A stretch of DNA of 64,000 bases. It comes from JAFLCL01 sp964502175. Lineage in GTDB: Bacteria; Myxococcota_A; Polyangia; Polyangiales; Sandaracinaceae. The DNA is taken from positions 62,001 to 126,000 of the forward strand of contig CAZCVE010000017.1 of assembly GCA_964502175.1 (NCBI GenBank), given 5' to 3'. Numbering within the stretch: position 1 is the first letter of the stretch; every line of letters begins with the position of its first letter. Shown here piece by piece: positions 57,729 through 64,000 of this stretch. The notes under the pieces were generated by a model. It saw nothing but the letters and a program-made list of their open reading frames with translations, searched no databases and was not told where the DNA came from. A program made the translations under genes and the position numbers.

Positions 57729-59817
57729 CTACTGCCCACGCCCACGACGGAGACGGAGGGCGAACACGAGGGCGAGCGCAGCAACCACCGCGGCACCCGG
57801 GCCGTGTCCGCGTGAGCGGGCTGGCAGCGAGCAGCTTTGGCATCCCGGGGTCCCTCCACCACCAGCGTCGGGCGCGGGTCCAGCATCACTCGAAGAGGAG
57901 CCGCAACGCGGATCACCATCGGCCACGACGGGCACGGTCCACACGGCACCCGCGCAGGCCCCGCTGGGCACCACGACGGGGAGCACCACCGAGCGAACGT
58001 TCCCGCTGGCGTCTATGGCCTCCACCGTCACCGAGTAGTTGCGACTCCCGACGGACAGGGGCTCGAGCTCGCCGCGTACGCAGAAGTTCCCTGCGACTCC
58101 AACCCGCGTGTCTGGTGTTCGAAGACCGCGGTCGACCTGGCTCGAGGCAACGCCCACCACACGGAAATCCAGAGACGGATCACAGGTGTCCACGAAAGCA
58201 CGCGCGTAGTCGGAAGCGACGAACAGGCGCATGCGACCGTCCGGAGGAACACACACGGGTAGTTGGCTCCCATCGAACGTCGCACCAACGCGGTCGACGA
58301 CCCGGACGACCACGCTGTCAGTCGTGGCGGACGCCATGGGGTCGCTCACCGTGAGGTCGTACGCCATCTCCCCGATCGGCTGTTGGACCGTCGTCATGCG
58401 GCCTCGCGCCGTGACGGGAGCGCGTGCATTGCCCGGTTCGCTCGACCAGTTGTAGTAGAGCGGGATCTGCGCACCTTGCGGATCGTCCGGGTCGTAGGAC
58501 CCCACACCCGAGAGCGCGACGGGCGCACCCGTTGCGCTCGTGCACTCGATGATCCGATCGACACCTGCAAAGGCCAGTGGCGCCCGGTTCGGGATGCGGC
58601 CGACGATGTGCAACGTGACGACGGTCTCGGTCATGGACTCGACGAACACCGCGTCGATCGTCACCAGTCGGACATCCCAGCGGATGCTGCCGGTGATGGG
58701 TACAGAAGACGTCAACGTTCCGCCGAGTCGGTCCGAGCTCAACGTCGTGTCCGCGCTCCCGAACATCTGAGCGCCAGCGGGCAGCTCGATGGAACTCTCG
58801 GTCGAGCTCACGGGCGTCACGCGACCGCCACGAATCGGCACCGGATTCTGGAAGATGACGTGATCGAAGGTCTGGCCCGCAAGGGTGAATGCGTGCGGAA
58901 CCGTTGCCCGAACGAACGACAGCTCGGCGCCGCATGTGTCGCCCGGTAGGCATCGCGGCGCATGAAACGCCACGCGGCCCTCGACAGGGAATCGAGAGAG
59001 GTCGGTTCCGACGGCGATGGTGACGGTCGACCCGGAATCAGCGAGAAGCCAGTCGTAGGACCCAGCGGTGACCTCCGGAGGGTCGAAGAGGCTCGCCTCG
59101 CACGAATGCGGGTCGGCCTCGTACTCGACAGTCTGGTTGTCGACGCACGCGGTGTAGCAATAGCGAGCCGGGCGGTCACCGGACGGAGGCGCACGAGTCC
59201 CGAGGTGCGAACAGGCAACCACGACCTTCTCCGCCGCGAGCTGGTCGTTCTCGTTCGAGCATCCGGAGGTCTCACGACCTCGCTGGTAGCCGACAGGGCA
59301 GTCGGAGGCATCGGGCGGCAGGCTCGCACAGCTCGCGAACTCAGCGTCGGAGGGATCACGACATTCGAAGATCACGTCCTGACAAGGATTCATCGCGGCC
59401 AGGCTCGCGCGAGCCGTGGTGCCCGGCAGAGGGCAGAAGAAGTCGCCGGTCATCACGGTGGTGGCATCCAGCTCTGCACCCTCGACCGACTCACAGAAGA
59501 AGCTCTCGCGGATGTGCTCGGTCTCACAGAGCAAGCCTCCGTGATCCAGGCAGCGGCGCGCCACGAAGCGCGATGCTGGCAGGGCGGCCTCGAAGCCCGC
59601 CGGGCACACGCCATCGACCGGCGAAGGAAACTCGTCCGGGCTCGCGGTCGACCAGCAGAAAGGCCTATCCCAGCACACGGCGCAGGTGCAGACGCCCGTT
59701 GCGAAGTACTGGTTCGGGACCGGTATCTGGTAGTCGGGTGGCAGGCACGCGCTCAGGAATGCAGCGAGTAGGACAGCTGCCCCCCCCCAGGAAGATTCGT
59801 GCCACTCGCTTCGCCAT
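57729..59817 (-). CDS. Surface protein with MYXO-CTERM-like tail, out of frame at a G9 tract
   Basis: Large Cys-rich secreted protein, about 695 aa. ATG 59817 has a strong ribosome site (GGAGG) and starts MAKRVARIFLGG, but a run of nine G (59788-59780) shifts the frame. With eight G the reading is MAKRVARIFLGGAAVLL followed by AAFLSAC, a textbook lipoprotein signal. The body has Cys-rich segments, a PKD-like region (NRAPLAFAGVDRIIECTSA, YDPDDPQGAQIPLYYNWSS) and ends in a MYXO-CTERM-like tail (CQSCSLPARSRG, hydrophobic helix, RLRRGRG). Its GC content looks lower than that of neighbouring genes. Confidence 0.75.
59780..59788 (-). repeat. Homopolymeric G9 tract in signal-peptide region
   Basis: Nine G on the coding strand within the first 15 codons of the surface protein gene. 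Eight or eleven G would restore the frame. It is either a phase-variation switch or a base-count error. Confidence 0.85.
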
Positions 59818-59940
59818 GACGACCTCCGCACGGAGATGGTCAGCGGGCGGGTTTGCGGTGTCAACACCCACCGCGTCGCGTGAGCGGAAGACACGACGCG
59901 CGATTGCGATGGCCTGACGCATGGGGCTCATCCGGGAGAC

Positions 59941-60472
59941 GTCAGAGCTCGGCGAGGAGCTTGGCGGGGTCGACGATCTTGCCTGCGATCGCGCTCGCGG
60001 CGACCGTGAGCGGGCTCGCGAGGTAGACCTGTCCGGGGCCCGAGCGACCGGGGAAGTTGCGGTTGATCGCGCTCACGGTGATGCGGTCGACCTTGTCGCT
60101 CACGCCAGGGCCTGCGTTGATGCACGCGCCACAGCTCGGGTTGATGAGCTCCACGCCGGCGTCCTCGAAGAGCTTCACGTAGCCCTTCTCTTCCGCGTAG
60201 CGACGGATGTGCTGGCTGCCGAACTGGATGTACGCCTTCACGCCGGGCGCGACGCGCTTGCCCTTCGCGAGCGCCTTGCCGAGCACGAGCGCGTACTGAT
60301 CCATGTCGGCCTTCTTGCCGCCCGTGCACGAGCCGCCGTACGCGATGTCGATCGGCACCTCGCCTGTGAACGTGCCCATGTCCACGCCGTTGCGAGGATC
60401 GCCGGGCGTCGCGAGCATCACGGGGACCTCGGCGAGGTCGATGTCGAACGTCTCGAGGTACTGCGCGTCCGG
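59941..60472 (-). repeat. 532-bp direct repeat, parental copy
   Basis: 3' end of the aconitase-family gene, repeated at 56696-57227 in the same orientation. Mismatches seen: 60425 (G here, C in the copy) and 60461 (C here, T in the copy). Confidence 0.92.
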
Positions 60473-61945
60473 ATCGCTCGTGACGATGCGCGCGCGGATC
60501 TCGTCCTTCGGCGTGCCGCGCATCTCGTGGAGGTAGTCGACGATCACCTCGCTCGGCTCGAGGATGCCCGTGAAGCCGCCGGCCTCGACGGCCATGTTCG
60601 TGAGCGTGGCCTGCTCGTCCATCGGCATCGTGCCGAGGCCCGGGCCCGCGAACTCGAGCACCTTGCCGATGCCGCGCGAGGTGCGGAAGAACGGCTGCGA
60701 CAGGATGAACAGGATCACGTCCTTCGCGCTCACGCCCTCGCGGAGGCGGTTCTTCAGCACGAAGCGCACGGTCTCGGGGACCTTCACGCGCACGTCGCGC
60801 GTGAACCACGCGTTGGCCATGTCGGTCGAGCCCACGCCGAACGCGAACGCGCCGAGCGCGCCCGCCATGCACGTGTGGCTGTCGGTGCCGGTGATCACCT
60901 GACCGGGGTAGCCGATGTCCTCGATCACAGCGTTGTGGCAGATGGCTTCGCTGCCGCGCTTCTCGCCGTTCGGGCCCGCGGGCACCTCGCCGTAGAGCTT
61001 GAGCGCGTGCTTCCTCGCGAAGGCTTCCTGCGTGGTCGCGAGGCCCTCGGCGCGCTCGAGCAGGCCCATCTCGCGGTGCTTCTGGCTCATCGCGTTGCCG
61101 AGGAACGTGAGGTGATCGCGGAACGTGAAGACGCTCTCCTTCTCGAGCACCTTCGCGTCCTTGCCGAGCGCGGACACGAAGAGCGCCTCGGCCATCGGCG
61201 TCACGTACTCGTGGCTGAAGCGCACGTCGGTGCGCACGAAGAGCGCGTCGCCCGGCTGCACCGCGGTCACGCCGAGCTGGCCGGTCTTCGCGTCGACGAT
61301 CGCGTTCTTCGCGAGGATCTTCTCGACCATCGTCATCGGACGCTTCGGCGTCGTGATCGCGGGCGGCACGAGCTCACCCGCGAGGCGCCTCTGGTTGTAG
61401 GCGAACAGGCCACCCGCGCGCACGATGTCGGCGCTGATGGGATCGAGGCCGTCCGTGAACGTGTCGACGGAGACTTCTTCGCCCGCGATCAGCCGCTCGA
61501 GAATCGCGAAGTCGGTCGTCGAGAAGAGGCCGATGTTCTGGCAGTTCTGTCCGTAGATCTTCTCGATGCTGCGCGCGACGACGAGCTCGATGCCCGCGGC
61601 CTGCTCGCTGTACGGCGCCTGCTCGCGCGAAGAGCCGCAGCCCTTGCTCTGCCCGCTCACGATGACCTTGAAGCCGCCGCTCTTGATCGAGTGCTGCTTG
61701 ACCACGCCATCGCGCAGGCCGATCAGCGAGTACTCGCCGAGCGTCGCGTCGTAGTGGAAGCAGACCCAGCCCGGCGTGATCTCGTCGGTCGAGATGTTGT
61801 CGATCAGCTTCGGGCCTTCGCCGCGGCAGATCGCGCGCACCGTGTCGGCGGGGAGATCCTGCCCGTCGAGCTGCTGCTGGAGGAGCGTGGGGTCCTCGGT
61901 GAGGAAGAGGACACGGCCAGCGAGACGGAACGAGCTGCGCGACAT
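59942..61945 (-). CDS. Aconitase-superfamily hydratase with N-terminal swivel domain
   Basis: 667 aa. The swivel (LeuD-like) domain comes first (about 1-190): DNISTDEITPGWVCFHYD, GCGSSREQAPYSE. The catalytic LeuC/aconitase domain follows with the 4Fe-4S cysteines in TDSHTCMAG and NPSCGACINAG. Swivel-first order resembles aconitase B rather than AcnA. It isomerises a citrate-like or isopropylmalate-like acid by dehydration and hydration; the exact substrate (citrate, 2-methylisocitrate or homolog) is not fixed by sequence alone. Start ATG 61945 (MSRSSFRLAGRVLFLTED). Confidence 0.88.
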   Translation of the reverse strand: MSRSSFRLAGRVLFLTEDPTLLQQQLDGQDLPADTVRAICRGEGPKLIDNISTDEITPGWVCFHYDATLGEYSLIGLRDGVVKQHSIKSGGFKVIVSGQSKGCGSSREQAPYSEQAAGIELVVARSIEKIYGQNCQNIGLFSTTDFAILERLIAGEEVSVDTFTDGLDPISADIVRAGGLFAYNQRRLAGELVPPAITTPKRPMTMVEKILAKNAIVDAKTGQLGVTAVQPGDALFVRTDVRFSHEYVTPMAEALFVSALGKDAKVLEKESVFTFRDHLTFLGNAMSQKHREMGLLERAEGLATTQEAFARKHALKLYGEVPAGPNGEKRGSEAICHNAVIEDIGYPGQVITGTDSHTCMAGALGAFAFGVGSTDMANAWFTRDVRVKVPETVRFVLKNRLREGVSAKDVILFILSQPFFRTSRGIGKVLEFAGPGLGTMPMDEQATLTNMAVEAGGFTGILEPSEVIVDYLHEMRGTPKDEIRARIVTSDPDAQYLETFDIDLAEVPVMLATPGDPRNGVDMGTFTGEVPIDIAYGGSCTGGKKADMDQYALVLGKALAKGKRVAPGVKAYIQFGSQHIRRYAEEKGYVKLFEDAGVELINPSCGACINAGPGVSDKVDRITVSAINRNFPGRSGPGQVYLASPLTVAASAIAGKIVDPAKLLAEL

Positions 61946-62182
61946 CGAGTGCTCCGGGCGTGGGGGCACGCATTCTTCGGTCATCCGAGCGCCCGGGGCA
62001 AGGGCTCGCCGCCCGCGAAGGCTCGGCGGTGGGGCGTGCGTCCCCGAGACGAGCCCGCGTAGCGTTTCTCCCCGACGTGCACCGAGCGGATCACACGCGT
62101 TCCTCGCGCTGCGACGCGCCGCGAGGCTTGGCGAGGTCTTTGCTGAGCGGCGTGTGCCGACCCTCCGGCGCGCAGCACCGAC

Positions 62183-64000
62183 ATGCTCCAGAAGCTCATT
62201 CACCGCCCCGTCCTCGCGATCGTCATCTCGATCCTCATCGTCTTCCTCGGCGTGCTCGCGATTCGCAGCCGACCGATGTCGCAGTTCCCGTCGATCGCGC
62301 CGCCCGTCGTCGCGGTGACGCTGTCGTATCCAGGCGCGAGCGCGCAGGTCCTCGTCGAGGCGGCGCTCATCCCCGTGGAGCGCGCGATCAACGGCGTTCA
62401 GGGCATGAGGTACATGACCTCGGACGCGACGAGCGCGGGCGAGGCGAGCATCCAAGTCATCTTCGAGCCGGGCACGGACCCGAACCTCGCGGTCGTCAAC
62501 GTCAAGAACCGCGTGGACTCGGTGATGAGCCTCCTGCCGGAGCTCGTGAGGTTGGAGGGCGTCGTCGTCATGCCGGTTCAGCCCAGCATGCTGATGTACG
62601 TCAATCTCTACTCGACCGATCCGAACACGGACGAGACGTTCCTCTACAACTTCGCGAGCGTCCATCTCGCGGCGGAGCTCCAGCGCATTCCCGGCCTCGG
62701 CCGCGTGACGATCCTCGGCAACCGTCAGTTCGCGATGCGCATCTGGCTGCGCCCCGATCGCATGCGCGCCTACAACGTCTCGATCGACGACGTGATGGAC
62801 GCGCTCGGCGAGCAGAGCGTCATCGGAAGGCCCGGACGCACGGGACAGGCCTCGGGGCGAACGGCCCAGTCGACCGAGTACGTGCTCACTTACCAAGGCC
62901 GCTACAGCGAGCCCGAGCAGTACGAGAACATCATCATCCGCGCGACGCCGGAGGGAGAGATTCTCCACCTCCACGACATCGCGGAGGTGGAGCTGGGGAG
63001 TGAGTTCCAGAGCATCTATTCGGATCTCGACGGTCACCCCTCTGCCGCGCTGGTGCTCAAGCAGAACTACGGCAGCAACGCGAGTCAGGTGATCGACGAC
63101 GTGAAGGAGCGCCTCGAAGAGCTCGAGCGCACCGTGTTCCCGCCGAACATGCACTACTCGATCAACTACGACGTCTCGACGTTCCTCGACGCGTCGATCG
63201 AGCAGGTGGCGCACACGCTCGCCGAGGCGTTCGTGCTCGTCGCGCTCGTGGTGTTCGTGTTCCTGGGCGACTGGCGCTCGACGCTGATCCCCACGCTCGC
63301 GGTGCCCGTGTCGTTGATCGGCGCGTTCGTGTTCATGCAGGCGTTCGATCTCACGATCAACCTCATCACGCTGTTCGCGCTGGTGCTCGCGATCGGCATC
63401 GTCGTCGACGACGCGATCGTCGTCGTCGAGGCCGTGCACGCGAAGATGGCCGAAGAGCACGTCTCACCCTACGAGGCCGTGAAGCGCGTCATGGGCGACA
63501 TCAGCGGCGCGATCATCGCCATCACGCTGCTCATGGCCGCCGTGTTCGTGCCGGTCGCGTTCATGCCCGGCCCGGTCGGCGTCTTCTACCGACAGTTCTC
63601 GATCACGATGGCCTCCTCCATCGTGCTCTCGGGTGTCGTCGCGCTGACGCTCACACCCGTGCTCTGCGCGATGATCCTGAAGCCGCACGCGCACGGCGCG
63701 CCGAAGCGGCGCACGCCGGTGGGCGTGTTCATCGACTGGTTCAACCGAACCTTCGAATTCGCGACGAACAAGTACGTGCAGCTGCTCGGTCACATCGTGA
63801 CGCGCCGGTCGGTCACGTTCCTCATCCTCGCGCTCTTCGGTCTCGGCATCTTCGGCGTGAACCAGACGCTGCCCGCGGGCTTCATCCCCAACGAGGATCA
63901 GGGGCAGATCTACGCGATCATCCAGACGCCTCCGGGCACGACCCTCGAGATCACGAACCAGGTCTCGCACGAGCTCCAGACCATCGCGCGCCAGGTCGAA
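62183..64000 (+). CDS. RND efflux pump inner-membrane subunit (AcrB/HAE1 family), 3' end outside window
   Basis: About 606 codons visible from ATG 62183 (MLQKLIHRPVLAIVISILIV). The first helix, a porter domain (PSIAPPVVAVTLSYPGASAQ), helices 2-6 and the helix-4 motif GIVVDDAIVVVEAV (the proton-relay Asp pair of HAE1 pumps) are visible. A short cytosolic HGAPKRRTP loop and the second large periplasmic domain follow. It exports drugs or lipids by proton antiport as a trimer with a membrane-fusion protein and outer-membrane channel. No membrane-fusion protein gene precedes it; the 237-bp gap (61946-62182) shows no gene. Confidence 0.93.
   Translation, partial: MLQKLIHRPVLAIVISILIVFLGVLAIRSRPMSQFPSIAPPVVAVTLSYPGASAQVLVEAALIPVERAINGVQGMRYMTSDATSAGEASIQVIFEPGTDPNLAVVNVKNRVDSVMSLLPELVRLEGVVVMPVQPSMLMYVNLYSTDPNTDETFLYNFASVHLAAELQRIPGLGRVTILGNRQFAMRIWLRPDRMRAYNVSIDDVMDALGEQSVIGRPGRTGQASGRTAQSTEYVLTYQGRYSEPEQYENIIIRATPEGEILHLHDIAEVELGSEFQSIYSDLDGHPSAALVLKQNYGSNASQVIDDVKERLEELERTVFPPNMHYSINYDVSTFLDASIEQVAHTLAEAFVLVALVVFVFLGDWRSTLIPTLAVPVSLIGAFVFMQAFDLTINLITLFALVLAIGIVVDDAIVVVEAVHAKMAEEHVSPYEAVKRVMGDISGAIIAITLLMAAVFVPVAFMPGPVGVFYRQFSITMASSIVLSGVVALTLTPVLCAMILKPHAHGAPKRRTPVGVFIDWFNRTFEFATNKYVQLLGHIVTRRSVTFLILALFGLGIFGVNQTLPAGFIPNEDQGQIYAIIQTPPGTTLEITNQVSHELQTIARQVE

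Noticed and set aside
59929..59940. Element integration site with recombinase
   Set aside because: No integrase or transposase gene lies in the cassette; homologous recombination explains the repeats better.

Overview
The window is high-GC bacterial DNA with a strong myxobacterial (Myxococcota) stamp. Several secreted proteins end in a MYXO-CTERM-like tail (Cys, hydrophobic helix, Arg cluster). Many lipoproteins carry an Asp-Ala-rich linker after the lipobox Cys. There is a eukaryote-like Ser/Thr kinase, and most open frames are surface lipoproteins with propeller, FG-GAP or MopE-type repeats. The style resembles Sandaracinus and its relatives (Polyangia), but no rRNA or marker gene here proves the genus. 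No tRNA, rRNA, CRISPR array, phage or insertion sequence was recognised. A run of 100 N (50905-51004) marks an assembly gap.

The centre (about 32.0-49.7 kb) is the outstanding part: a minus-strand, tightly packed seven-gene operon that can be read as a sterol biosynthesis pathway built largely from fusion proteins. In transcription order: class II HMG-CoA reductase fused to a 3beta-HSD/epimerase-type dehydrogenase (47051-49687); a Rieske oxygenase (45810-47039); a geranylgeranyl-reductase-family flavoprotein (44681-45808); a squalene-epoxidase-like domain fused to an oxidosqualene cyclase with the DCTAE motif (41155-44664); a second squalene-epoxidase-like domain fused to a half-cyclase-like helical region and a squalene synthase (37448-41098); a polyprenyl diphosphate synthase (36339-37421); and a CYP51-type P450 fused to a ferredoxin (34425-36287). 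A sterol desaturase/hydroxylase family gene (32024-33274) lies nearby on the other strand. Together they cover mevalonate formation, FPP, squalene, oxidosqualene, cyclisation, 14alpha-demethylation and C-4 demethylation.

Left flank, 1-31.9 kb: a GH75 chitosanase-like lipoprotein, a Ser/Thr kinase, a GT2 glycosyltransferase coupled to a SPASM radical SAM protein, a second SPASM radical SAM protein, an MlaF-like ATPase lacking the usual Walker B glutamate, uridine kinase, a siderophore-interacting-family reductase behind a near-perfect Fur-like palindrome, a flavin-dependent halogenase-like protein, an MNT/HEPN pair, an aldolase-dehydrogenase fusion, an M23 peptidase with MopE-like repeats and several lipoproteins. 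Two copies of a ~105-bp structured element directly follow stop codons at 11286 and 30658.

Right flank, 49.8-64.0 kb: a DUF167 protein, a YdeI-type protein with a (KKPVA)n tail that spans the assembly gap, a frameshifted lipoprotein, a GH5 endoglycoceramidase-like lipoprotein, a GAF histidine kinase, and an aconitase-superfamily gene. The last 532 bp of that gene are duplicated around a 2.7-kb cassette of two surface-protein genes. One cassette gene has a G9 tract in its signal peptide that puts the protein out of frame. The window ends inside an RND efflux pump gene.
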